5,962 nucleotides of DNA from NCBI GenBank assembly GCA_026985705.1, contig JALSPY010000001.1, positions 1 through 5,962 on the forward strand. The letters are read 5' to 3'. Below the pieces are notes generated by a model. It saw nothing but the letters and a program-made list of their open reading frames with translations, made no database searches and had not been told where the DNA came from. Of the stretch, positions 1 to 5,750 are shown piece after piece. The stretch is from Hydrogenothermaceae bacterium. GTDB lineage: Bacteria; Aquificota; Aquificia; Aquificales; Hydrogenothermaceae. Each line of letters opens with the position of its first letter. Position 1 is the first letter of the stretch. Position numbers and translations under genes: made by a program.

Positions 1-123
1 ATCAACCTTTTGATTGTCAACAAATACCAAACCAGCCATTATAAGTCTTTGGGCTTTTTCTCTACTCTCTACTAAACCTTTTTCAACTAAAAGTTTATCT
101 AATCTTTCCTTTTTCTCTTTCAT
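1..123 (-). CDS. tlyA: TlyA-family rRNA 2'-O-methyltransferase, N-terminal part (runs off the left edge)
   Basis: Only the first 41 codons are in the window. The ATG is at 123-121 and the frame is open to base 1. The peptide begins MKEKKERLDKLLVEKGLVES and continues with REKAQRLIMAGLVFVDNQ. This is the S4 RNA-binding domain (RLDxLLVxxGLxxSRxxAxxLIxxGxVxV) that opens TlyA/hemolysin-A family proteins. In the family a Rossmann-fold methyltransferase domain follows and modifies cytidines in 16S and 23S rRNA; that part is outside the window. The start overlaps the ybeY stop as ATGA (123-120), so the two are probably translationally coupled, and the rRNA role fits its ribosome-maturation neighbour. 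Another S4-domain protein (for example a pseudouridine synthase) is possible, but the spacing and wording fit TlyA best. Confidence 0.8.
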   Translation of the reverse strand, partial: MKEKKERLDKLLVEKGLVESREKAQRLIMAGLVFVDNQKVD

Positions 124-563
124 AACTTCTTTCTTAAATCCTCAAAAATTCTATCCTGTATAGAAAACATTAATTTAGCCTCTTCTTCACTTTTTTCATG
201 GTCATACCCTAATAGATGTAAAATCCCATGTATTAATAATCTTAAAACTTCCTCTTTATAACTAAAACCAATTTCCTCAGCCTGCTTTTTTGCATAAGGT
301 ATAGAGATAACAACATCACCTAGAACCTTATACTTATATCCTAAAGGCTTTTCATTGATTGGAAAAGATAAAACATCTGTAGCTTTGTCTTTTCCTCTCC
401 AGTTTTTATTTAACTCTCTAATACTCTTATCATCAGTTAATGTTATACTTACCTCTACACCATCTAAACCTAACTTTTTTAATATCTCCTCTGTTATACC
501 TTTAACAAACTTCTTAGTTATATCCCTATCGTTTACTTCCTTATTTATCCATATTTTATTCAT
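120..563 (-). CDS. ybeY: Endoribonuclease YbeY (rRNA maturation factor)
   Basis: This is a 147-residue metal-dependent single-strand endoribonuclease that, in the family, takes part in 16S rRNA 3'-end maturation and ribosome quality control in the cytoplasm. The family signature HGxLHLxGYDH is complete at residues 112-122, with the three zinc-binding histidines H112, H116 and H122. Two further conserved blocks are present: LNxxWRxKDxATDVLSFP at about 51-68 and LGDVVIS at 82-88. Length is normal for the family. The start at 563 is preceded by AAAGGAG at 576-570 with a 6-nt spacer. The stop TGA (122-120) overlaps the start of the tlyA-like gene. It lies 12 nt after the MgtC-family gene, so all three genes are probably co-transcribed. 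Confidence 0.95.
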   Translation of the reverse strand: MNKIWINKEVNDRDITKKFVKGITEEILKKLGLDGVEVSITLTDDKSIRELNKNWRGKDKATDVLSFPINEKPLGYKYKVLGDVVISIPYAKKQAEEIGFSYKEEVLRLLIHGILHLLGYDHEKSEEEAKLMFSIQDRIFEDLRKKL

Positions 564-569
564 TAAAAA

Positions 570-576
570 CTCCTTT
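570..576 (-). promoter_or_regulatory. Shine-Dalgarno of ybeY touching the upstream stop codon
   Basis: AAAGGAG on the minus strand, 6 nt before the ybeY ATG. Its first base is the last A of the TAA stop (578-576) of the preceding MgtC-family gene, so ribosomes finishing the upstream gene stop on the ybeY initiation site. This favours coupled translation. Confidence 0.7.
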
Positions 577-1835
577 TAAAAAATTAACCAGATTAAAGTT
601 ATTACTGTTATTATCAATAAAAATGTAAAAATATTCTTTGCCAGCTCCTTTGTTCCAAAGAAATATATATATCCAAATTTAAAGAAACTGTTTGATAAAA
701 CTGCTAAGAGTATTCCCTTCACAGCCACATCCGTTTCTATTCTATCATTGGTAAAAAGTTTAGATATTGATAGAGTAATAGCGTCAACATCTATAACACC
801 AGAAATTAGACTTGCTAAGTATATGCCTTTATTACCTAGATAAAAATCTAGAGCTTTAACAGAAAATACAATTAATGCATATATGAAACCAAACTGTAAT
901 GCTGACCTTATCTCAAACGGATTATTTATATTAAGATTACTACTATCTTTTGTGTAAATCTTTTTCTTCATTTTTTGTTTAAACCAGATTACCAATAGAA
1001 AACCTATGGAAGTTAAAACTAAAGGTAATGCTATTGATTTTGCTAACTCTACAGATATAATCCCAGCTAGAAAGATAACCCTAAAATTCATAATAGTCCA
1101 AGCTAAAGCTATTCCTAATGTTGCAGAGTTAACTAAAGTCGGATAATCTTTAGTCTTTTTTGCTAATTCATAGCTTACAGCTGTGCTTGAAACTAAACCA
1201 CCTATAATCCCATTTAGCCATAAGGTTTTAGCCCCCTTCCATTTTAGAAGTGTATAACCTATAAAATCTAATGTTGATACGATAATAACCATCTTCCATA
1301 TATCTTTTATATTAAATGCATTAAACCAACCAAAATTTTTGTCTGGGAGTATTGGATATATGACTGCAGTTATTATTATAAATTTTAAAATTGCTACAAT
1401 ATCCTCTTGAGAAAGTTTTTTGGCAAAACTCTCTAAAACATTCTTTGATGCTAATAAAACCGCAGTAATTACAGTTAAAACTGTTGCTGTATAAAATTGT
1501 TCAAAATAAACAAAAATTCCTATTATATAGGCTATTAGTATTGTTATTTCTGTAGTTATACCAACATCCTTTTGGTATTCAAGATAAAAATTTAAAATTG
1601 TGTATAAAACGATAGCACCAAAAGTGAAATAAAATACTTTGTCCCAGTAATTTTCATATATGTATGCTGAAAGTGTTCCAAGAATTGTTATAAGAGGGAT
1701 TGTTCTAATTCCTGCGAAAGTTTCACCTAGTTTTGTTCTATGTTCCCTCTCTAAACCTATAATTAAACCTAATCCTAGGGAGAAAAAAATTTTAAAAATT
1801 ATCTCTGAAGTTAAACTATCAAATGTTATATTCAT
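576..1835 (-). CDS. MgtC/SapB-type membrane protein with DUF4010 C-terminal domain
   Basis: A 419-residue polytopic inner-membrane protein. The N-terminal part (about residues 10-135) is an MgtC/SapB domain: the motif GLIIGLER lies at 23-30 and GIRT at 42-45, within hydrophobic helices. The C-terminal part (about 150-419) matches the DUF4010 type, with hydrophobic segments, IIGGLVSSTAV at 210-220 and the conserved SGVIDVDAITLSIS at 345-358. Length is typical of the MgtC-DUF4010 fusion class. The transport or regulatory role of this class is unsettled; MgtC proteins are linked to growth at low magnesium and ATP-synthase regulation, but that cannot be assumed here. The ATG at 1835 follows AAAAGGA with a short spacer. 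The gene is first in the run leading to ybeY and the tlyA-like gene, and it begins 27 nt after the end of the dead toxin frame. Confidence 0.85.
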   Translation of the reverse strand: MNITFDSLTSEIIFKIFFSLGLGLIIGLEREHRTKLGETFAGIRTIPLITILGTLSAYIYENYWDKVFYFTFGAIVLYTILNFYLEYQKDVGITTEITILIAYIIGIFVYFEQFYTATVLTVITAVLLASKNVLESFAKKLSQEDIVAILKFIIITAVIYPILPDKNFGWFNAFNIKDIWKMVIIVSTLDFIGYTLLKWKGAKTLWLNGIIGGLVSSTAVSYELAKKTKDYPTLVNSATLGIALAWTIMNFRVIFLAGIISVELAKSIALPLVLTSIGFLLVIWFKQKMKKKIYTKDSSNLNINNPFEIRSALQFGFIYALIVFSVKALDFYLGNKGIYLASLISGVIDVDAITLSISKLFTNDRIETDVAVKGILLAVLSNSFFKFGYIYFFGTKELAKNIFTFLLIITVITLIWLIF

Positions 1836-1862
1836 TTTTCCTTTTATAAAGCTACATTCCTT

Positions 1863-2204
1863 TTAATTCTTTTTATTTTTAGCAATAATTATCAAAGAGA
1901 TTTCTAAATTTTTATTCTCAAGCTTTTTTAAGGAGGCAATTACAATACTTTCCATCTCTTTAAAATTAACTTGGTTTAACCTTAAAATTATACGTTAAGA
2001 ATTTTTTTAAGGATAAATTATTATACCTGCAAAATCCATATCAAAAGTTAAAATTATTAGCTTATTTTCTATAGAATATTTAAATATTTCCTTGTTAGAT
2101 TTTCCTTTTAAAGATGAATTTTTAACATAAGTTGATTGAGGTTAAATTTTTAATAACTTCATAGCAAGATTGTAAGGAATGTTTTCATCAATTAGTAATC
2201 TCAA
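1863..2204 (-). pseudogene. Decayed DUF5615 PIN-like toxin (three in-frame stops)
   Basis: Read on the minus strand from a TTG at 2204 (family members usually start with Met), one frame gives a complete-length DUF5615 protein of 113 codons ending at TAA 1865-1863, but interrupted by TAA at codons 21 (2144-2142), 66 (2009-2007) and 70 (1997-1995). It opens LRLLIDENIPYNLAMKLLKI, the typical start of this Mut7-C/PIN-like nuclease family with acidic D6 and E7. It continues with SSLKGKSNKEIFKYSIENK and IILTFDMDFAGIIIYP (D55 and D57 of the T-D-D-F motif), then RIILRLNQ near codons 71-78. All conserved blocks stay in one frame without indels large enough to disrupt it, so the gene died mainly by nonsense mutation. 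The region around codons 20-26 has also diverged. It overlaps the 3' end of the antitoxin remnant by 17 nt, the usual arrangement for this module. Sequencing error is unlikely to produce three stops. Confidence 0.8.
1987..1992 (-). promoter_or_regulatory. Possible -10 element for the mgtC-ybeY-tlyA run
   Basis: A perfect TATAAT on the minus strand lies inside the dead toxin gene, about 150 nt upstream of the MgtC-family start. No convincing -35 hexamer is found 16-18 nt upstream, and AT-rich DNA yields such matches by chance. It is listed because the downstream genes no longer sit behind an intact upstream gene and need a promoter somewhere in 1836-2400. Confidence 0.2.
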
Positions 2205-2381
2205 CTAATTCTTCCTCTAACCTTGTAAGCTTAGAAGCGTATTTTATAGCTTCTAGGATTGCTTTTCTATTTAATTGTGGATAGTTATTTAAAATACTAT
2301 CATTGATATTCTTATTTCCTTAAATATAAGTTTACCACCACACATATTAGGATTTTTTTCTATATATTTAAATTCTTTAAT
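2188..2381 (-). pseudogene. Decayed DUF433-type antitoxin
   Basis: The minus strand carries both halves of a small DUF433 protein in two frames. The first half starts at 2381 with IKEFKYIEKNPNMCGGK and continues to the conserved RIS (2312-2304), matching the family pattern 'I..NP.icGGkp.i.gtRi'. The second half, from about 2304 down to TGA at 2190-2188, reads NDSILNNYPQLNRKAILEAI then KYASKLTRLEEELVEITN, matching the family's 'ILxxYPxL..xxI..Al.YA'. The frame changes near 2301-2306, and roughly ten codons of the usual linker helix appear to be missing there. A good Shine-Dalgarno (AGGAG, 2392-2388) stands at the right distance from an ATT codon at 2381-2379 where ATG is expected, so the start codon also seems lost. 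DUF433 proteins are the usual upstream partner (VapB-like antitoxin) of DUF5615 toxins. Confidence 0.75.
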
Positions 2382-2392
2382 AAAAATCTCCT

Positions 2393-2418
2393 AAAAGAAA
2401 TAAAGCCCAAAAGGGCTT
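2393..2418 (-). terminator. Rho-independent terminator of the SAM synthetase gene
   Basis: On the minus strand AAGCCC (2418-2413), loop TTTT, GGGCTT (2408-2403) forms a 6-bp hairpin starting 6 nt after the TAA stop of the SAM synthetase gene. It is followed by the T-rich tail TATTTCTTTT (2402-2393). The tail runs straight into the Shine-Dalgarno of the dead antitoxin (2392-2388), leaving no room for a separate promoter there. Confidence 0.85.
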
Positions 2419-2424
2419 AAGTTA

Positions 2425-3627
2425 TTAATATAATCTGAAATGTCTCTGTAAGAATTTCTTCCAAGTCTCAGGAAGTTTGTCTATTTCCTCTTGAGCTATC
2501 TTTCTAACTACTTCCTCTATTCCTTTAATATCTTTATTTGTTCTTAATTTAACATCACAAACTTGAGGTTCTGTTATAGGTTTACCTATCTGACTAACTA
2601 GATATACATAGGCTTCCTCAACCTCTTCAATCTCATTCACTATTCTTTCAGCCATATCCATAGCAGCTGTATTGTAAATTTTTCCAATATGAGAAACAGG
2701 ATTTTTTCCAGCTGCCGCCTCTAAACTCATAGGTCTGTATGGAGTTATTAAACCGTTAACTCTGTTTCCTCTTCCAACCTGTCCGTCATCTCCAGCCTCA
2801 GCAGAAGTTCCGGTCACAGTTATATAAACAGAGTTATTTTGTGGCTCATCAGCAGTATTAAGAAATACATTTACCTCTTTATCAGTTAAACTTTGAGCTA
2901 TTTCATTAGCTATTTTTAACACTTTCTCTTTTTTATCTAGATAATCATCTAAATTTTCCACATACTTATCAACAAATGCCATTGCAATAGTTATTCTTAT
3001 ACTATTTCCATTTCTAACACCCATTATCTTTATGTCTTCTCCAACATATGGATGTTCCTTTTTAAACTCTTTATCATTTAATTTTCTTTCCAGTGTATAA
3101 ACTATATTTTCTATATCATCAAATGGAGCATAACCTGTTCCAAAAGATGTATCATTGGCTAATGGTATCTCACCTTTTAATTGAAATCTCTCAAATAACT
3201 CAACTAAGTCTTTACTTCCCGGTTTTAACTTTGGATATATAATTATATGGTTTGCTATATCTAAGTTAGGAATGTTTTCCTTTAACCATTTATGAGCTGT
3301 TTCTATTGCTAATTCTTCAACAGGAAGTCTTTTCCCATTTATCTCATTTATAGCTCTACCTGTTAGATAAACTTCTATAGGAGATATAATCCTTCCACCT
3401 TTAAAATTAGGCTCTGCAACACCACCTATAAGTAAAGCTTTATCAACATTGTGGTGCATAATAGCTCCACATTCAGCTTTATACATTTCTGACAAAGCTA
3501 TAGATAACTCTTCAGCTAAAGCATCACAAATTGTGTCTGGATGCCCTACTCCTTTCCTTTCAACTATCTCTACAGGTTGTTCTGAAACTTTAGGAAACTC
3601 TAAACTTCCTATCTGTATATTTGCCAT
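2425..3627 (-). CDS. mat: Methionine adenosyltransferase (SAM synthetase), archaeal type
   Basis: This 400-residue cytoplasmic enzyme makes S-adenosylmethionine from methionine and ATP (EC 2.5.1.6). It belongs to the archaeal-type AdoMet synthetase family, which is very divergent from bacterial MetK and is known in archaea and some bacteria including Aquificota. Family blocks seen: ERKGVGHPDTICD at 23-35, HHNVDKALLIGG at 58-69, NDTSFGTGYAPF at 158-169, and the glycine-rich GTSAEAGDDGQVGRGNRVNG at 273-292, followed by TPYRPMSLEAAAGKNPVSH to 313. Length matches the family (about 400). The ATG at 3627 follows GGAGG (3638-3634) with a 6-nt spacer. The gene is monocistronic by context: it has its own terminator, and the porin gene upstream ends 146 nt before the start. 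The short leader leaves no room for a SAM riboswitch. MtnC, encoded 1.4 kb away on the other strand, works in recycling the methylthioadenosine left after SAM use. Confidence 0.96.
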   Translation of the reverse strand: MANIQIGSLEFPKVSEQPVEIVERKGVGHPDTICDALAEELSIALSEMYKAECGAIMHHNVDKALLIGGVAEPNFKGGRIISPIEVYLTGRAINEINGKRLPVEELAIETAHKWLKENIPNLDIANHIIIYPKLKPGSKDLVELFERFQLKGEIPLANDTSFGTGYAPFDDIENIVYTLERKLNDKEFKKEHPYVGEDIKIMGVRNGNSIRITIAMAFVDKYVENLDDYLDKKEKVLKIANEIAQSLTDKEVNVFLNTADEPQNNSVYITVTGTSAEAGDDGQVGRGNRVNGLITPYRPMSLEAAAGKNPVSHIGKIYNTAAMDMAERIVNEIEEVEEAYVYLVSQIGKPITEPQVCDVKLRTNKDIKGIEEVVRKIAQEEIDKLPETWKKFLQRHFRLY

Positions 3628-3664
3628 AAAAAACCTCCAAAATTTTGTTAAAAATAACTAGATT

Positions 3665-3670
3665 ATTATA
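3665..3670 (-). promoter_or_regulatory. Putative -10 box of the SAM synthetase gene
   Basis: TATAAT on the minus strand, 37 nt upstream of the ATG, which would give a leader of about 30 nt containing the GGAGG site. The -35 position is A-rich (TAAAAA at 17-bp spacing) and does not match TTGACA well. Confidence 0.4.
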
Positions 3671-3705
3671 AAACTTTAAAGGATTTATTTTTAGATAGAA
3701 AATTG

Positions 3706-3735
3706 GAAAGATAAAAGGGAGAAAGATAAAAGGGA
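3706..3735 (+). repeat. Exact 15-bp tandem duplication
   Basis: GAAAGATAAAAGGGA occurs twice, head to tail, at 3706-3720 and 3721-3735, in the gap between the porin stop and the SAM synthetase promoter. On the transcribed minus strand it is a pyrimidine-rich C/T stretch. A 9-bp direct repeat AAATTGGAA (3700-3708 and 3765-3773) flanks it. No clear hairpin terminator for the porin gene is seen in this 146-nt gap. Confidence 0.85.
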
Positions 3736-3773
3736 CAAGGAGAAATAAAGTATTTTTGATTTTTAAATTGGAA

Positions 3774-4871
3774 TTAGAACATATAACCTGCCTCTACTCC
3801 ATAAACATATCTATGGTCTTCAGGTTTTCCATTCCCATTTTGGAATAAAGTTGTATTTTTATCCATTTTTACATAACCTAGTTCAGCCCTTATGAAAGAG
3901 TTTTTAGTAGGTTTATAAGTTGGAGTAATTGTTATTGAGTATGCACTGTCTCCAGATATTCCATAGAGACCCTCATCTATAACATTTCCAGCATTGTTTA
4001 CACTTTTTCCATCATTTACATACTCTAATCTGATAGGAACAGAGAGAGTTTCTGTTAAATTAGGAGTTAAATATAAAGCTATACCGTAAGCACTGTCATC
4101 AATTGATGTTGCTCCTTGATTTTTGAGATATTTTTTAGTATTGTCATCCATCCATTGATAATCAAAGTTTAATGCCACATCTAATGTTCCAAAGGAAGTG
4201 GATAAAACAACATCTACAAGGTTTTTATATCCAGCATAATCATAATATGAAATCGCATAGTCTATATTCATTAACTTTCCTAAAACTCCTACTGCAAAAG
4301 CTTCATCATATGTTATTGCTCCATTTCCAAATGGGTCTCCACTATCTTGATTATACTCAACATATAAACTTAAGTTGTCCATAGCTTCGTATGTAATTCT
4401 AGCACCTGCATATGTGACTGGTTGTCCATACCAAACCATACCAAAGAAGATATTCTTATTTTCATAAGTATGATAAAGCTCATAACATATGTTTGTAGGT
4501 AATACACCAGCATCTATAGTTAAGTTATCCAAAGGTCTAATGCTTACATATGCATAATCAACACCAAAATCTGTTGCAGTAGGTTGAGAAGGGTCAGGGT
4601 CTAATAAATCTGATTGTTCTGTTTGTCCTAAATCTGCAACAAATCCAATCGTATCATTAACTTTACTTAATAGTTCAATATCTATAGCTGTAACTTTAAA
4701 GTAATCCTTAGCTCCCGGGTCATTTTGATTATTAGTTTTATCTACCATGAAAAAACCAGCTGTTAAAGCACCTGTAAGCTCTAAATCTGAATGAGCTACA
4801 GTTAAAGTTCCTGCCATAGCTGAAGAGGTTAACAGTCCCGCAACTGCTAAACTTCCAATAACCTTTTTCAT
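3774..4871 (-). CDS. Outer-membrane beta-barrel porin, BBP2/OmpL-like
   Basis: A 365-residue secreted protein. Residues 1-20 form a classic signal peptide (MKK, a hydrophobic core, then SSAMA before G21). The mature part alternates polar and hydrophobic residues, is rich in Tyr, Asp, Asn and Gly, and ends in aromatic Phe (GVEAGYMF), the C-terminal signature recognised by the outer-membrane assembly machinery. Residues about 106-175 resemble the beta-barrel porin-2 (OmpL-like) pattern: AYVSIRPLDNLTIDAGVLPT, then YELYHTYENKN, then QPVTYAGARITYEAMDNLSL. The role is presumably passive diffusion of small solutes across the outer membrane; the substrate cannot be read from the sequence. The ATG at 4871 follows a strong AAGGAGG (4889-4883) with an 11-nt spacer, which suggests high expression. 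The gene appears to be monocistronic and is divergent from mtnC. Confidence 0.8.
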   Translation of the reverse strand: MKKVIGSLAVAGLLTSSAMAGTLTVAHSDLELTGALTAGFFMVDKTNNQNDPGAKDYFKVTAIDIELLSKVNDTIGFVADLGQTEQSDLLDPDPSQPTATDFGVDYAYVSIRPLDNLTIDAGVLPTNICYELYHTYENKNIFFGMVWYGQPVTYAGARITYEAMDNLSLYVEYNQDSGDPFGNGAITYDEAFAVGVLGKLMNIDYAISYYDYAGYKNLVDVVLSTSFGTLDVALNFDYQWMDDNTKKYLKNQGATSIDDSAYGIALYLTPNLTETLSVPIRLEYVNDGKSVNNAGNVIDEGLYGISGDSAYSITITPTYKPTKNSFIRAELGYVKMDKNTTLFQNGNGKPEDHRYVYGVEAGYMF

Positions 4872-4915
4872 TTTTTAAATTTCCTCCTTCTACATTATAT
4901 TAAGAACATTTAAAT

Positions 4916-4944
4916 AATATATAGAAAAAAATTGTAAATTTGAA
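4916..4944 (-). promoter_or_regulatory. Putative sigma-70-type promoter of the porin gene
   Basis: On the minus strand -35 TTCAAA (4944-4939, 4 of 6 consensus), a 17-bp spacer, and -10 TATATT (4921-4916, 5 of 6). Transcription would begin near 4909, giving a leader of about 38 nt that includes AAGGAGG. A closer TATAAT at 4899-4894 is rejected because its start point would fall inside the Shine-Dalgarno. Confidence 0.45.
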
Positions 4945-4999
4945 TATTATCTTAAAATTTTAAGATAGTTAATAAATACTTACAAAATTGTCAAATTGT
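4929..4999 (+). repeat. Three copies of AAATTGT in the divergent promoter region
   Basis: AAATTGT occurs at 4929-4935, 4985-4991 and 4993-4999. The last two are 8 bp apart and run into the 8-bp palindrome TGTTAACA (4997-5004). They may be binding half-sites beside the larger palindrome, but simple AT-rich sequence is an alternative. Confidence 0.3.
4948..4967. promoter_or_regulatory. 20-bp perfect palindrome, candidate operator
   Basis: TATCTTAAAATTTTAAGATA is a perfect 20-bp inverted repeat with no spacer, in the middle of the porin/mtnC divergent region. It begins 3 bp upstream of the proposed porin -35 and is centred about 48 bp upstream of the proposed porin start point and about 80 bp upstream of that of mtnC. 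The placement suits an activator of the porin gene or a regulator of both genes. The binding protein is unknown. Confidence 0.5.
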
Positions 5000-5004
5000 T
5001 AACA

Positions 5005-5033
5005 CTTACCACTAAGTTTTTTTTGTATATAAT
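5005..5033 (+). promoter_or_regulatory. Putative promoter of mtnC
   Basis: A perfect -10 TATAAT at 5028-5033 with a weak -35 (CTTACC at 5005-5010) at 17-bp spacing. The start would be near 5040, giving a leader of about 30 nt that holds the AAAGGA ribosome-binding site at 5056-5061. Confidence 0.5.
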
Positions 5034-5069
5034 AAATCTCAAAAAATAGATTTTAAAAGGATTAGAAAA

Positions 5070-5750
5070 ATGGTAAAAGTAATTTTAGTTGATATAGAAG
5101 GGACAATATCTCCAATATCATTTGTAAAAGAAGTTATGTTTCCATATTCAAAAGAAAAACTAGAAAATTTCTTAAAAGAAAATTTCAATAAACCTGAAAT
5201 AAAATCTATCATTTCTGAAATAGAAAAAATTGAAGGTAAAAAATTAGAATTTGATGAAGTTGTAAAAATTTTAAAAAAATGGATAGATGAAGATAAAAAA
5301 TTAACTCCTTTAAAGGAATTACAAGGATATATATGGGAAGAGGGATTTAAATCAGGTGAGCTAAAAGCTCCTATATACGAAGATGCTTACAAAAAACTTA
5401 AAGAGTGGAAAGAAAAAGGTTATAAAGTATATATATACTCATCCGGTTCTGTAAAAGCTCAAAAACTATTCTTTAGTCATTCTAAATATGGAAATATTTT
5501 AAACCTGTTTGATGGGCATTTTGATACAAAAATAGGGAATAAAAAGGATAAAAATTCATATGTGAAAATTGCTAAAGAAATAGGAGTTAAACCTGAAGAA
5601 ATACTATTTCTATCAGATAGTTTAGAAGAGGTAATGGCAGGTAAGGAAGCAGGATTAAATGTTATAAAGGTCTCAAGGGAAGGTGAAACAGATTGGATAA
5701 ATAATTTAGATATAAAACAGATAAAAGATTTTTCTGAATTATCTATCTAG
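5070..5750 (+). CDS. mtnC: Enolase-phosphatase E1 of methionine salvage
   Basis: A 226-residue cytoplasmic HAD-superfamily enzyme that converts 2,3-diketo-5-methylthiopentyl-1-phosphate to the acireductone through an enolisation and a dephosphorylation (EC 3.1.3.77). HAD motif I is VDIEGTISPISFV at 7-19, with nucleophile D8 and the family-specific E10. Motif II is YIYSSGSVKAQ at 121-131 (S124, S125, G126). Motif IV is ILFLSDSLEEVMAGKEAG at 178-195 with D183. The alpha-helical cap lies between motifs I and II, and W89 with E90/E91 is in the conserved 'GYIWEEGF' block. Length is normal, so the C-terminus seems complete. The ATG at 5070 follows AAAGGA (5056-5061) with an 8-nt spacer. The stop TAG touches the probable end of a mobile element. 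The pathway recycles methylthioadenosine produced from SAM. No other salvage gene is in the window. Confidence 0.95.
   Translation: MVKVILVDIEGTISPISFVKEVMFPYSKEKLENFLKENFNKPEIKSIISEIEKIEGKKLEFDEVVKILKKWIDEDKKLTPLKELQGYIWEEGFKSGELKAPIYEDAYKKLKEWKEKGYKVYIYSSGSVKAQKLFFSHSKYGNILNLFDGHFDTKIGNKKDKNSYVKIAKEIGVKPEEILFLSDSLEEVMAGKEAGLNVIKVSREGETDWINNLDIKQIKDFSELSI

Noticed and set aside
355..579. Open frame on the plus strand opposite ybeY
   Set aside because: It is antisense to an unambiguous ybeY with complete catalytic motifs and lacks start signals.
3628..3773. SAM riboswitch upstream of the SAM synthetase gene
   Set aside because: The gap is only 146 nt, AT-rich and without the GC-containing stems or conserved core of any SAM riboswitch class; the likely leader is about 30 nt.
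4172..4384. Open frame on the plus strand opposite the porin gene
   Set aside because: Its composition is that of an antisense shadow, it has no ribosome-binding site, and the opposite strand has a signal peptide, family pattern and C-terminal Phe.
4894..4899. Perfect TATAAT on the minus strand just upstream of the porin gene
   Set aside because: A start point 6-7 nt downstream would fall within the AAGGAGG ribosome-binding site, so it is unlikely to be the -10 of this gene.
4985..5004. FNR/CRP-like operator (TTGT...AACA) in the divergent region
   Set aside because: The half-sites do not match the TTGAT-N4-ATCAA or TGTGA-N6-TCACA consensus, so naming a regulator would be guesswork.
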